From Bacteroidota bacterium (GTDB lineage Bacteria > Bacteroidota > Bacteroidia > Chitinophagales > Chitinophagaceae), in assembly GCA_013289015.1 (NCBI GenBank), contig JABDAV010000017.1, positions 1 through 44,721 of the forward strand: 44,721 nt of DNA, written 5' to 3'. The notes under the pieces were generated by a model. That model saw only the letters and a list, made by a program, of their open reading frames with translations, was not told the DNA's origin and ran no database searches. Below are positions 24,771-34,218 of this stretch, piece after piece (the stretch's first letter is position 1; each line of letters begins with the position of its first letter). Made by a program: the position numbers and the translations under genes.

Positions 24771-25856
24771 ATGGCCTCATCAACTACTCAATCCCTTTTT
24801 AAAAATATAAAAGTTCTTGTTGAGACATCAAGACAGCAAGTTGTTCACTCAATTAATACAACGCTTGTGGAAACTTATTATCACATTGGCAAATTGATTA
24901 TAGAATATGAACAACAAGGTAAGTCGCGTGCTCAATATGCAAATAAAACACTACTGGAATTATCTGATAAATTAACTCGATCATTAGGCCGGGGCTTTTC
25001 TGTTGATAACCTTGAAAATATGAGGAAGTTTTATTTACTATATTCAAAATCCGAGACAGTGTCTCGGAAATCATTTAAAGCTTTGCCTGTTTCTCTAAAA
25101 TCCGAGACAGTGTCTCGGAAATCGTTAAAGCCTGTTTTTAAATTAAGCTGGTCTCATTATGTTTTTTTATTAAGAGTTGAAAATACACAGGAAAGAAAAT
25201 TTTATGAGATAGAATCAGTAAACGAAAACTGGAGCTTAAGAGAATTAAAAAGACAATACGATAGCGCCTTATATGAAAGACTTGCATCGGGCAGAAATAA
25301 AAAAAAGATAAAAGAATTAAGTACAAAAGGTCACGTTATCGAATCTGCAAGTGATGCAATAAAAGATCCATATATTTTAGAATTTTTGAGTTTGGAAGAA
25401 CATGAATCTTATAGTGAGAGTGAATTTGAATCTGCGATTATATCAAAACTTGAGGACTTTCTGAAAGAACTTGGCAAAGGCTTTTTGTTTGTAGGAAGGC
25501 AATATCGAATCACATTTGATGAAGATCATTATTACATTGATCTTGTTTTTTATCATCGTATGTTAAGGTGCTTTATTTTAATCGATCTTAAGATTGGTGA
25601 ATTAAAACATGCTGACATTGGCCAAATGCAGATGTATGTTAATTATTTTGATGATGAAATAAAAGAATCAGCAGAAAACAAAACGATTGGTATTATTCTA
25701 TGCAAAAACAAAAAAGAAAGTATAGTAAAATATACACTGCCTAAAAACAATAATCAAATCTTTACAAGTAAGTACAAAATTTATTTACCAGATAAAAAAG
25801 AACTTCAGCAATTAATGGAGGATGAAGTAGAATATAAAAGAACATTGCATGACTGA
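24771..25856 (+). CDS. DUF1016 / YhcG-type PD-(D/E)xK nuclease
   Basis: 361 residues from the ATG at 24771, 4 bases after the metH stop; an upstream start would overlap metH. The N-terminal half is the DUF1016 helical domain ([47 protein letters not shown]). The C-terminal half is a PD-(D/E)xK nuclease fold: [20 protein letters not shown] with D257, then FILIDLKIG with D272 and K274 as the catalytic pair. Family members have been linked to restriction-type or mobile-DNA roles; this gene's target is unknown. Two copies of the palindromic sequence TCCGAGACAGTGTCTCGGA (SETVSRKS at 94-101 and 111-118) sit before the LSWSHY motif. It overlaps the next metH gene by 8 bases, so it is embedded in the metH operon. 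Confidence 0.9.
   Translation: MASSTTQSLFKNIKVLVETSRQQVVHSINTTLVETYYHIGKLIIEYEQQGKSRAQYANKTLLELSDKLTRSLGRGFSVDNLENMRKFYLLYSKSETVSRKSFKALPVSLKSETVSRKSLKPVFKLSWSHYVFLLRVENTQERKFYEIESVNENWSLRELKRQYDSALYERLASGRNKKKIKELSTKGHVIESASDAIKDPYILEFLSLEEHESYSESEFESAIISKLEDFLKELGKGFLFVGRQYRITFDEDHYYIDLVFYHRMLRCFILIDLKIGELKHADIGQMQMYVNYFDDEIKESAENKTIGIILCKNKKESIVKYTLPKNNNQIFTSKYKIYLPDKKELQQLMEDEVEYKRTLHD
25046..25122. repeat. 51-bp direct repeat carrying a perfect palindrome (in nuclease gene)
   Basis: The perfect palindrome TCCGAGACAGTGTCTCGGA occurs at 25050-25068 and 25101-25119, each time within the shared 27-base frame AAAATCC…GGAAATC. The period is 51 bases (17 codons), so the protein reads KSETVSRKS twice. 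The unit lies in a loop upstream of the conserved LSWSHY motif. Confidence 0.85.
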
Positions 25857-28533
25857 GAATATTATAAGGCCTTTTATGCGGCTTGCCGGTTTAGAACCTT
25901 TAACCATCAGGCCTGAATCAAACTTTGTAAACATTGGTGAACGTACCAACGTTACGGGTTCAAAAAAATTCGCAAGGCTTGTCCGTGAAAATAAATACGA
26001 AGAGGCTTTAAGTGTTGCAAGACAGCAGGTAGAAAATGGCGCGCAGGTATTGGATGTAAATATGGATGATGCGTTGCTTGATGGTGTTCAAGCGATGACA
26101 ATCTTTTTAAATCTTTTACAAAGCGAACCTGATATTGCGCGCATTCCTGTGATGATCGATTCATCAAAATTTGAAATTATTGAAGCCGGTTTAAAATGTG
26201 TACAAGGCAAGTGCATAGTAAACTCCATCTCATTAAAAGAAGGCGAAGAAAAATTTATTCAGCATGCAGAAATATGCAGGATGTATGGCGCTTCTGTTGT
26301 GGTAATGGCTTTCGATGAACGCGGTCAGGCAGACACTTTAGAAAAACGCGTAAGCTTCAGCGAAAGAGCCTATAAAATTCTCACTGAAAAAGTTGGCTTT
26401 GATCCACAGGATATAATTTTTGATCCTAACATTTTTGCCATCGCAACCGGGCTTGAAGAACACAATAATTACGGTGTTGATTTTATAGAAGCAACACGTT
26501 GCATCAAAGAAAAAATGCCGCTGACAAAGGTGAGCGGTGGTGTAAGTAATCTTTCATTTTCATTCCGCGGTAATGATCATGTGCGTGAAGCGATGCACAG
26601 CGTATTTCTGTACTATGCAATTAAAGCAGGAATGGACATGGGCATTGTGAATGCCGGTCAGTTGGTAGTATATGATGAGATTGAACCCGAATTAAAAAAG
26701 TTGTGTGAAGATGTCATTCTGAATCGCAATAACGATAACAATGAATCAACAGAAAAATTAATTGTATTTGCAGAAACGGTTAAACAAAAAGGTAAGGAAG
26801 AAAAAAAAGATGATGCCTGGCGCAACAATACGGTTGAAGAAAGATTAAAGCATGCGTTGGTAAATGGCATCACAGATTTTATTGATGTTGATACAGAAGA
26901 AGCAAGACAAAATTACCCGAAACCATTGCATGTAATTGAAGGCCCTTTAATGGCCGGAATGAATGTGGTGGGTGATCTTTTCGGAAGTGGTAAAATGTTT
27001 TTACCTCAAGTTGTAAAAAGTGCAAGAGTGATGAAGAAAAGCGTTGCTTATCTCACACCTTTTATTGAAGAAGAAAAACGGAATAATCCGCTTGCTTTGC
27101 AAGGTTCTGTTGCAAAAATTTTAATGGCAACAGTTAAAGGGGATGTACATGATATTGGTAAAAATATTGTTGGTGTTGTGTTAGGTTGTAATGGTTATGA
27201 CATTATCGATTTGGGTGTAATGGTACCTGCAGATAAAATTTTAGAGACTGCTGAAAAAGAAAAAGTAGATGTGATTGGCTTAAGTGGATTAATTACGCCA
27301 TCACTTGATGAAATGGTGCATGTAGCGCATGAAATGAAGCGCCGCAACATGAAGCAACCTTTATTAATTGGTGGTGCCACAACATCAAGAACACATACTG
27401 CAGTTAAGATCGCGCCGCAATATGATAATGGCGTGTTGCATGTATTGGATGCATCACGTAGTGTGACTGTTGTTTCTAATCTTTTAAACGAACAGCAAAA
27501 ACCTGAACTATTAAAACAGGTTCAAAAAGAATATGATGGATTGCGTACTCAATTCATGAATAAACAGGGTCAGAAAAATTTATTGAAGTACGAAAATGCA
27601 GTTGCAGTAAAAGAAAATTTTGATTGGGAAAATTATACACCAACAAAACCTGCTATTGATAAAGTAAAAGTGTTAGATGATTTTGATCTCGCAACTATTT
27701 CTGAATATATTGATTGGAGCCCATTCTTTATCGGCTGGGAAATGCCTGGAAAATTTCCTGCTGTTTTATCTGACAAAACCTTCGGCAAAGAAGCAACAAA
27801 ACTCTACAATGATGCTCAATCTTTATTGAAGAAAATAATTGATGAACATTGGTTCACCTCAAAAGGTGTAATTGGTTTCTGGCCTGCACAAAGCAATAAC
27901 AGGGATACGATCATATTGCAAACAAGTGAAGGTAAAATAAATCTCGAATGCTTAAGACAACAATCAAAGAAGGCGCAAGGTCAATCTAATTTTTCTTTGG
28001 CTGATTTTGTGTCTTCAAAATATACAGATTACGTGGGAGCATTTGCTGTTACAGTTGATGGCGCAAAAAAACATATTGAAAAATTTGCTGCAGAGAATGA
28101 TGATTACAATAAAATAATGGTGCAGATTTTAGCCGACAGAATGGTGGAAGCATTTGCAGAATGTTTGCATCAAAAAGTGAGAAAAGAATATTGGGGTTAT
28201 GCAAAAGATGAAACACTTACTGCTGAAGAATTGATTCATGAAAAATACCAGGGCATTCGCCCTGCGCCAGGTTATCCTGCATGTCCTGATCACACAGAAA
28301 AAATCAAATTGTTTGATCTGCTGAATGTAACGGAAAACATCGGCATCGAATTAACTGAAAGCCTTGCTATGAACCCGCCTGCTTCAGTTTGCGGCTGGTA
28401 TTTTGCGCATCCTCAAAGCCATTATTTCGGACTGGGAAAAATAACACCGGATCAATTAGAAGATTATGCAAAGCGCAAAAACATGAGTATTGAAGAAGCT
28501 GAAAAATGGTTGCGTCCTAATCTTGATTTTTAA
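25849..28533 (+). CDS. metH: Methionine synthase C-terminal half (folate, cobalamin and reactivation modules)
   Basis: 894 residues. Modules in order: pterin (methyltetrahydrofolate) binding from about 20 to 280 ([50 protein letters not shown]); helical cap and cobalamin-binding Rossmann domain with the DVHDIGKN motif, in which H434 is the cobalt ligand (HxIG variant is intact); and the AdoMet reactivation domain at about 600-890 ([32 protein letters not shown]). It catalyses methyl transfer from 5-methyltetrahydrofolate to homocysteine together with the N-half at 23630, and adds up to about the usual MetH length. Its ATG lies inside the end of the nuclease gene (8-base overlap), so translation is probably coupled. 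RecX follows 12 bases later. Confidence 0.96.
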   Translation: MTENIIRPFMRLAGLEPLTIRPESNFVNIGERTNVTGSKKFARLVRENKYEEALSVARQQVENGAQVLDVNMDDALLDGVQAMTIFLNLLQSEPDIARIPVMIDSSKFEIIEAGLKCVQGKCIVNSISLKEGEEKFIQHAEICRMYGASVVVMAFDERGQADTLEKRVSFSERAYKILTEKVGFDPQDIIFDPNIFAIATGLEEHNNYGVDFIEATRCIKEKMPLTKVSGGVSNLSFSFRGNDHVREAMHSVFLYYAIKAGMDMGIVNAGQLVVYDEIEPELKKLCEDVILNRNNDNNESTEKLIVFAETVKQKGKEEKKDDAWRNNTVEERLKHALVNGITDFIDVDTEEARQNYPKPLHVIEGPLMAGMNVVGDLFGSGKMFLPQVVKSARVMKKSVAYLTPFIEEEKRNNPLALQGSVAKILMATVKGDVHDIGKNIVGVVLGCNGYDIIDLGVMVPADKILETAEKEKVDVIGLSGLITPSLDEMVHVAHEMKRRNMKQPLLIGGATTSRTHTAVKIAPQYDNGVLHVLDASRSVTVVSNLLNEQQKPELLKQVQKEYDGLRTQFMNKQGQKNLLKYENAVAVKENFDWENYTPTKPAIDKVKVLDDFDLATISEYIDWSPFFIGWEMPGKFPAVLSDKTFGKEATKLYNDAQSLLKKIIDEHWFTSKGVIGFWPAQSNNRDTIILQTSEGKINLECLRQQSKKAQGQSNFSLADFVSSKYTDYVGAFAVTVDGAKKHIEKFAAENDDYNKIMVQILADRMVEAFAECLHQKVRKEYWGYAKDETLTAEELIHEKYQGIRPAPGYPACPDHTEKIKLFDLLNVTENIGIELTESLAMNPPASVCGWYFAHPQSHYFGLGKITPDQLEDYAKRKNMSIEEAEKWLRPNLDF

Positions 28534-28545
28534 TGAATTTGTTTG

Positions 28546-29004
28546 ATGGAAGATTCATTACTTATTGCACTGCAAAAAGCAAAACATTATTGTGCTTACC
28601 AGGAACGATGCCATAGCGAAGTGCGCGATAAACTCTATTCATTTAAACTACATAAAAATGAAGTTGAACAATTACTTACACAATTAATTGAAGAAGATTA
28701 TTTGAATGAAGAACGCTTCGCTATTGTGTATGCCGGCGGAAAATTCAGAATAAAAAATTGGGGAAAAGAAAAAATTAAATACGCTTTAAAGCAAAAGCAG
28801 GTAAGTGATTATTGCATTCGCAAAGCATTGGCTGCAATCAATAGTACAGACTATAATAAAACTTTCAACTCACTTGCCGGAAAAAAGCTGGCAACATTAA
28901 AACCTGAAAAGAACATTTTTATCAAAAAGAAAAAGATGAAAGATTATTTACAACAAAAGGGGTTTGAGTTGAAGTTGATAAATGATCATTTAAAAACATT
29001 ATAA
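28546..29004 (+). CDS. recX: RecX-family regulatory protein
   Basis: 152 residues from the ATG at 28546, next to an alternative TTG three bases upstream. It shows RecX three-helix-repeat features: ALQKAKHYCAYQERCHSEV at the start, LIEEDYLNEERFAIVYAGGK in the first repeat, GKEKIKYALKQKQVSDYCI in the second, and DYLQQKGFELKLINDHL at the C-terminus. RecX binds RecA filaments and limits strand exchange in other bacteria. It starts 12 bases after metH and may be co-transcribed, but a functional link to methionine synthesis is not expected. The length is typical. Confidence 0.9.
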   Translation: MEDSLLIALQKAKHYCAYQERCHSEVRDKLYSFKLHKNEVEQLLTQLIEEDYLNEERFAIVYAGGKFRIKNWGKEKIKYALKQKQVSDYCIRKALAAINSTDYNKTFNSLAGKKLATLKPEKNIFIKKKKMKDYLQQKGFELKLINDHLKTL

Positions 29005-29121
29005 TCAATACGGTTCGATTTCTAATGTATAACGGCTGAAAACGACTTGTTGAGCATACGCTGTATGAATAACCAGCAGTAATAAAACAGGGATACTATT
29101 TTTTAAGAAGCTGCATCTCAT
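29005..29121 (-). pseudogene. Remnant of a secreted protein (signal peptide only)
   Basis: A 38-codon frame reading MRCSFLKNSIPVLLLLVIHT followed by AYAQ, a textbook Bacteroidota signal peptide, and only about 14 more residues before the stop. No mature domain exists, so this is most likely the front end of a gene that lost its body by deletion or early stop. A tiny exported peptide is an alternative. It faces recX tail to tail, with the stop codons adjacent. Confidence 0.4.
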
Positions 29122-29217
29122 AAAACAGCATTCATATAGGGTACCGGGTCTATCAATATTATACAACCTCTTGCAATCCGGATATTGAATCCAATTGCCT
29201 ACAAATGATTTTACAGT

Positions 29218-30042
29218 TTAATCCAACGGCCTTACCCAAATATTTTTAAAGCTGATCGGTTTGCTTGGATCGCCATGCGATTGCAACTTGATGGAAGATG
29301 CACCATGCGCTTTATAGTAAGGAATACCGATATATCTTGTTACACCTCTTAGTTTAAAATTGTTCTGCACCAAAACGCCGTTATGAAAAACAGTTACGCT
29401 TGCTGAGTCAGTTAAATTACCTGAAGCATCGAAGCGTGGTGCAGTCCAAACGATATCATACGTTTGCCATTCGCCTGGTTTTTTACAAGCATTTGCTAAA
29501 GGAATTCCTTGCTTATAAACGGCTGCTGTTTGACCATTAACATACGTTGTATTATTATAGCAATCCAACACCTGTATTTCATAACCTGCATCGCCGGGGC
29601 CGGTTGATGCAAGAAACACACCGCTGTTACCACGTGCCTGTCCTTTGCCTTCAATATCTATCGGCTCTTTCCATTCAACATGCAATTGATAATCCATAAA
29701 CTTTTGTCTTGTCTGAATGCTGCCACCACCTTTTTTATTTACAGTAAGTTCGCCATTATCGATTATCCAGTCGGCAGGCTTTGTTGTATCGTTAGCAGAT
29801 TCCCATTTATCCAAACTTGTTCCATCAAATAAAATAACTGCATCAGATGGTGCATCGCCAAAACTTTTACCTGGTGTTACAACCGGCGGAACAGGTTTAT
29901 AAAACTCTGTTGCTTCCGGCTTTGTTGTATCGCCTCTGTATTGCAGGCCGGGATACATAGTTGCGGTATCGGCTTCTGTTTGTGCTTTTGTAATTATTAA
30001 AACAAAAAAACAAGCAGCGGTTAAAACGATTTTTCTGTTCAT
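29218..30042 (-). CDS. DUF1080 / 3-keto-disaccharide hydrolase domain protein
   Basis: 274 residues from the ATG at 30042, which directly precedes a signal peptide (MNRKIVLTAACFFVLIITKAQ); the longer frame adds 14 unlikely residues. The DUF1080 domain (LamG-like jelly roll) runs from about residue 67 to 272: DAVILFDGTSLDKWES, GSIQTRQKFMDYQLHVEWKE, RGNSGVFLASTG, GYEIQVLDCYNN, PGEWQTYDIVWTAPRFD and PISFKNIWVRPL. The family binds or hydrolyses glycans; some members are 3-keto-glycoside hydrolases. A Gfo/Idh/MocA oxidoreductase, of the kind that makes or uses 3-keto sugars, lies 1.6 kb upstream on the same strand, with an aldo/keto reductase between, so a sugar-modifying role is plausible. Confidence 0.92.
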   Translation of the reverse strand: MNRKIVLTAACFFVLIITKAQTEADTATMYPGLQYRGDTTKPEATEFYKPVPPVVTPGKSFGDAPSDAVILFDGTSLDKWESANDTTKPADWIIDNGELTVNKKGGGSIQTRQKFMDYQLHVEWKEPIDIEGKGQARGNSGVFLASTGPGDAGYEIQVLDCYNNTTYVNGQTAAVYKQGIPLANACKKPGEWQTYDIVWTAPRFDASGNLTDSASVTVFHNGVLVQNNFKLRGVTRYIGIPYYKAHGASSIKLQSHGDPSKPISFKNIWVRPLD

Positions 30043-30230
30043 GCTGGCAATATTGATTTTAATTTTTTGAGAGCAGTGCAACATACAACTAAGTAATAAA
30101 AAATAAAAGTGGAATTTTTATTTGGGGCTTTCAGCAAATGAATTGTTTCATTAATCGTTCGGGCTGCTGCGGGCTACGCTTCGCTCCGGTGCTTCATTCA
30201 GCAATTGAAATATTATTCAACAATAGTGCA

Positions 30231-31211
30231 TCAACTAAAGCCCAACACAGGATGCGGTACATATAATTCTTCCAGTTGTTTTATTTCATCATCAGTCAAC
30301 TTCACTTCCAATGCAGCAACAGCATCTTCCAAGTGTCCCGGTTTACTTGCACCAATAATCGGAGCAGTAATGGCAGGTTTGGTTAACATCCATGCCAATG
30401 CAACCTGCGCATTTGGTATGCCTTTTTTTTCTGCAACCGCAGTAACACGGTTTACAATTTCAAAATCAACCTCCATTCCGTATAAAGATTTACCAAACTG
30501 GTCAGTCTTTGCTCTTTCTGTATCATTTCGTTCTTTGTTTGCTTTTCTTGTAAGCATACCACGTGCTAACGGCGACCATGGAATAACTGCTATCTTTTGA
30601 TCAACGCAAAACGGCAGCATTTCTCTTTCTTCTTCACGATAAATCAAATTGTAATGCGGCTGCATGGAAACAAATCTTGTCCAACCATTTATGTCAGCAA
30701 GGTATTGTGCCTGTGCAAACTGCCAGCTATACATAGATGACGCACCAATGTATCTTGCTTTACCTGCTTTCACCACATCATGCAAAGCTTCCATTGTTTC
30801 TTCGATGGGCGTTTCATAATCCCAGCGATGAGTTTGATAGAGATCAACATAATCTGTTCCCAATCTTTGCAGGCTTACATCAATCGCACTCATTATATGT
30901 TTGCGTGAAAGGCCTTTATCATTTGGTCCCGGCCCCATTGGATTAAATACTTTTGTTGCGAGCACGACTTCATCGCGCTTTGCAAAATCTTTCAAAGCTT
31001 TACCAACAACTTCTTCGCTGGCGCCGTAAGAATAAATATCAGCCGTATCAAAAAAATTAAACCCAAGTTCCAAAGCCTTCTTAATAAACGGCCTGCTTTG
31101 TTCTTCATCCAACGCCCATGGCCAGCGGTCGTTGGGCTTACCATACGTCATTGTGCCAAGGCATAAGCGCGAAACTTTCATTCCTGTGTTACCAAATCTT
31201 ATATATTTCAT
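30231..31211 (-). CDS. Aldo/keto reductase
   Basis: 326 residues, cytoplasmic NADPH-dependent oxidoreductase. The catalytic tetrad is present: D55 and Y60 in FDTADIYSYG, K87 in LATKVF and H128 in YQTHRWDY. RYIGASSMYSWQFAQAQYL and the PIIGASKPGHLEDAVAAL cofactor segment are as in YajO/Tas-like members. The exact substrate is unknown; the group reduces aldehydes and keto sugars. It lies between the DUF1080 gene and the Gfo/Idh/MocA gene on the same strand, separated by 188 and 407 bases, so not a tight operon. Confidence 0.92.
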   Translation of the reverse strand: MKYIRFGNTGMKVSRLCLGTMTYGKPNDRWPWALDEEQSRPFIKKALELGFNFFDTADIYSYGASEEVVGKALKDFAKRDEVVLATKVFNPMGPGPNDKGLSRKHIMSAIDVSLQRLGTDYVDLYQTHRWDYETPIEETMEALHDVVKAGKARYIGASSMYSWQFAQAQYLADINGWTRFVSMQPHYNLIYREEEREMLPFCVDQKIAVIPWSPLARGMLTRKANKERNDTERAKTDQFGKSLYGMEVDFEIVNRVTAVAEKKGIPNAQVALAWMLTKPAITAPIIGASKPGHLEDAVAALEVKLTDDEIKQLEELYVPHPVLGFS

Positions 31212-31364
31212 AAACTAAGTTTTATGTTGAGATTATAAACGTTGAAAATTTATTTTGCTTGCAGCAGAGAATTATATTTCGATGCTTATGAGAACAACAT
31301 TTTTTATACTCTTTTCAATTTTGTTCAACACAATTTTTATCTCCTGAATTTTCTTTTTGTTTAA

Positions 31365-31546
31365 TTAATTTGTTGATCTAATCACATAAATTTCAGGTAA
31401 GCTATCTTTCCAATAAGATGTGTCTTTTAGAATAACATGAGATTGTATTGGCAAAGAAAATTTGTATTCGTATTTATATTTTGTTTGCGAAAAGCAATAT
31501 GAGTTAATAAGAACAAACAACAAAAGATTAAAATCAATTTGTTCAT
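31365..31546 (-). pseudogene. Frameshifted small secreted-protein gene (remnant)
   Basis: An ATG at 31546 opens MNKLILIFCCLFLL, the start of a signal peptide, but this frame soon leaves the useful phase. In the neighbouring frame the text continues LINSYCFSQTKYKYEYKFSL, the end of a signal peptide and start of a mature chain, to a stop at 31365. One inserted or missing base around 31505-31515 would join them into an about 60-residue secreted protein. The alternative is a TTG start at 31556 in the second frame. No family was recognised. Confidence 0.4.
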
Positions 31547-31618
31547 GCTTATTCAATAGTTGAAGTGCGCGATCTTGCCTTAGGCCAGACCACGAAGTTA
31601 AAAGCCGGAAACATACAA

Positions 31619-32926
31619 TTATACTTTCGGCAACTCATAACCATTATGATATTTGGCAGCAAGCAATGCATTGGCATCATCATCGGTGAATTTATTCTTT
31701 GTATCATCCCAATAAATTTTTCTTCCGGTTCTGAATGCAATATTGCCCATATCGCAAACAGTTGCCACATGCGCCGCAGCCTGCACCGGGCATTTCAGGT
31801 CTTCCATTTTTCTTGACTTCACTACTTCTAAAAAATTTCCGGTATGTAAAAAAACACCATCATCAACTTTTAGCTGGCGTGCAACTGCATCCATTTTATT
31901 TGTTCCATTTATTACTTCAGGAATAACTTCCCATCCGCCGCGATCAACTACCAACGTTCCATTGTTGCCAATAAATGCAACACCATGATCGCGTTGATAA
32001 GGGCCATCATTTATACCGGTTGCATGTTCCCACAGCATATTGAAGCTTCCAAAATCATACACCGTAACCAATGTATCAGGCGTTTGCTCTGCATCATCAG
32101 GATATGCAAATTTTCCGCCGCTTGCCATTATACTTTTTGGAACCGTTGCGTTTGAACCCTGCAGTGCATAATCAATCATGTGCACACCCCAGTCTGTCAT
32201 TAAGCCGCCGGCATAATCCCAATACCAGCGGAAATTAAAATGAAAACGATTTGGATTGAACGGACGTTTTTCTGCAGGGCCAAGCCACATAGTATAATCA
32301 ACACCTGCAGGTGCAGGACCATCAGGCATCACCGGCACCGGTTTCATCCAACCCTGGTAAGCCCATGCTTTTACCAAACGCACATTGCCTAATTTTCCGG
32401 AGTGCACAAAGTCCATTGCATCAGCATAATGTTTATTGCTGCGTTGCCACTGGCCAACCTGCACCACACGATTATACTTTTGTTGCGCCGCAACCATTGT
32501 TCTGCATTCTATTATTGAATTGCCAACAGGCTTTTCGCAATACACATCTTTACCGGCCATGCATGCATCAACCATTATTTTGCAATGCCAGTGGTCGGGT
32601 GTTGCTATCAATACTGCATCCATATCTTTATTATCTAACAGCTTCCTGTAATCACTGTAAGCTGTTACATTAATGTTTTGTTTTTTTAATTCATTAACAC
32701 GCTGATTCAGCACATTGCTGTCAACATCACACAAAGCGATACATTCTGCTTCGGGATGTTTTATTAAATTGGTAAGATCAGTCCAGCCCATGCCGTGAAT
32801 GCCAATTGCGCCGATGCGTATTTTATCGCTGGCCGCAACTTTTTTTGCTGCAGATAATGTTTTTGGAATTAATGCTGCGCCAGCTACATAAGCTGATGTT
32901 GATTGAAGGAATTGTCTGCGTTTCAT
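31619..32926 (-). CDS. Tat-exported Gfo/Idh/MocA-family oxidoreductase
   Basis: 435 residues from the ATG at 32926. The start is chosen because a twin-arginine signal follows directly (MKRRQFLQSTSAYVAGAAL), so it is folded in the cytoplasm with its cofactor and exported. The N-terminal Rossmann fold shows KIRIGAIGIHGMGWTDLTNL and AECIALCDVDSN, then DAVLIATPDHWHCKIMVDAC and the family EKP motif in VYCEKPVGNSI. The C-terminal part has FRWYWDYAGGLMTDWGVHMIDYAL, typical of the Bacteroidota periplasmic subgroup. Likely NAD(P)-dependent oxidation or hydrolysis of sugar-type substrates. It fits with the DUF1080 and aldo/keto reductase genes downstream in a glycan-modification role (inference). Confidence 0.93.
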   Translation of the reverse strand: MKRRQFLQSTSAYVAGAALIPKTLSAAKKVAASDKIRIGAIGIHGMGWTDLTNLIKHPEAECIALCDVDSNVLNQRVNELKKQNINVTAYSDYRKLLDNKDMDAVLIATPDHWHCKIMVDACMAGKDVYCEKPVGNSIIECRTMVAAQQKYNRVVQVGQWQRSNKHYADAMDFVHSGKLGNVRLVKAWAYQGWMKPVPVMPDGPAPAGVDYTMWLGPAEKRPFNPNRFHFNFRWYWDYAGGLMTDWGVHMIDYALQGSNATVPKSIMASGGKFAYPDDAEQTPDTLVTVYDFGSFNMLWEHATGINDGPYQRDHGVAFIGNNGTLVVDRGGWEVIPEVINGTNKMDAVARQLKVDDGVFLHTGNFLEVVKSRKMEDLKCPVQAAAHVATVCDMGNIAFRTGRKIYWDDTKNKFTDDDANALLAAKYHNGYELPKV

Positions 32927-33194
32927 GATATAAATTATTTTTATGACAAGTGCAATTGAAGCAATTAAAAGTACAACGATTGCCGTGCTAATGTCATAAA
33001 AATAATAAAGCTTATCATGAAAAATATCAACAGGAGTAGAATAATTGTTTAAAAGACTTTTATCTTTTAAAATCAAGTATTCCTGATATATGCCGCCGCA
33101 TAGCTGTATGATATTTTACAATAACGTTGCAACACGTGGGCAGAATCATTAAATCTCTTACAGTTAACAATTACATTTGCTCATCTTGCACACA

Positions 33195-34103
33195 ATGAAA
33201 GCTTATATAAATTACACACGTATTGTTTTGCTCTTTGTTTTTTTGGTAATACTTGCCGGCGGCATTGTGCGCACTACACAAAGCGGAATGGGTTGTCCCG
33301 ACTGGCCGCATTGCTTTGGTATGTATATTCCGCCATTGAGCGCAAAAGGATTACCCCCCGATTACAAAAAATATTTAGACAAACAGGATATTGATGCAAC
33401 ATATAATCCTGCACATGCCTGGACAGAATATATCAATCGCTTAATAACAGGAGCGCTTGGAATTTTAATTGTAATACACGTTGTATGGAGCTTTAAAAAA
33501 TTCTTTAATTCAAAACAGATTATTGTTTGGCTTTCCTGTTTATTTTTAGTGGGAACTTTGTTTGAAGCGTGGCTTGGTAAATTAGTGGTTAATACTAACC
33601 TGGATGTTATAAAAATTACATTGCACATGCTGGCTGCTTTGTTTCTAGCTATTATACCAGTATTGATCCTACGCAAGCTGAGCGAAAATAAACCTGTGCA
33701 TAATACTATTTTGTATCGGCTTGCAACGGTCACTTTGATCATTTTATTGATACAAATTGTTATTGGTACCGATGTGCGTGAACAGGTTGACGAAGTATCA
33801 AAAGCCTTAAGCTACCAGCATCGCGAATTATGGATTGACAAACTGAATTTTATTTTTGATATACACAAAACGCTCGCCATAATAACTTCAGTATTGATAA
33901 TTTTTATTTGCTGGCGATCTTTATCGCACGCAGTTTTACAAAAATGGGCTGCGTTATTATTTTGTATTGTGTTGCTGTTAATGGCTGCAGGCCTAACGCT
34001 TTCCAACTTTAATATTCCGGCATTTATTCAACCAATACATTTATTATTATCAAGTATTTTGTTTGTGAGTTTGTTTGCGTTTAGATTGAATGTGAGGAAG
34101 TGA
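33195..34103 (+). CDS. ctaA: Heme A synthase (COX15/CtaA family)
   Basis: 302 residues from the ATG at 33195. It hydroxylates heme O to heme A for cytochrome oxidase. About eight membrane helices with the two-fold repeat of the family: GGIVRTTQSGMGCPDWPHCFG after helix 1, TEYINRLITG in helix 2, LHMLAALFLAI with a heme-binding His, TDVREQVDEVSKALSYQHRE, DIHKTLAI and PIHLLLSSI with further His ligands. The CPDWPHC segment holds a Cys pair typical of the Bacteroidota type. It stands alone and is divergent from the oxidoreductase gene (268 bases between). Confidence 0.93.
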   Translation: MKAYINYTRIVLLFVFLVILAGGIVRTTQSGMGCPDWPHCFGMYIPPLSAKGLPPDYKKYLDKQDIDATYNPAHAWTEYINRLITGALGILIVIHVVWSFKKFFNSKQIIVWLSCLFLVGTLFEAWLGKLVVNTNLDVIKITLHMLAALFLAIIPVLILRKLSENKPVHNTILYRLATVTLIILLIQIVIGTDVREQVDEVSKALSYQHRELWIDKLNFIFDIHKTLAIITSVLIIFICWRSLSHAVLQKWAALLFCIVLLLMAAGLTLSNFNIPAFIQPIHLLLSSILFVSLFAFRLNVRK

Positions 34104-34218
34104 CCTTTGTTGTCAATCGCTCATTAACTTTATAGAAAGTACCATTTCGATTTTGGCGATTTAAATACCTTTCTTTCAGTAGCAAACTATAAGTATGATG
34201 TGCTCTAATGGTTATAGC

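Noticed and set aside
32311-32673. 120-codon plus-strand frame antisense to the Gfo/Idh/MocA gene
   Set aside because: Shadow of a gene with clear family motifs; rich in Cys, His and Pro as is typical of antisense frames.
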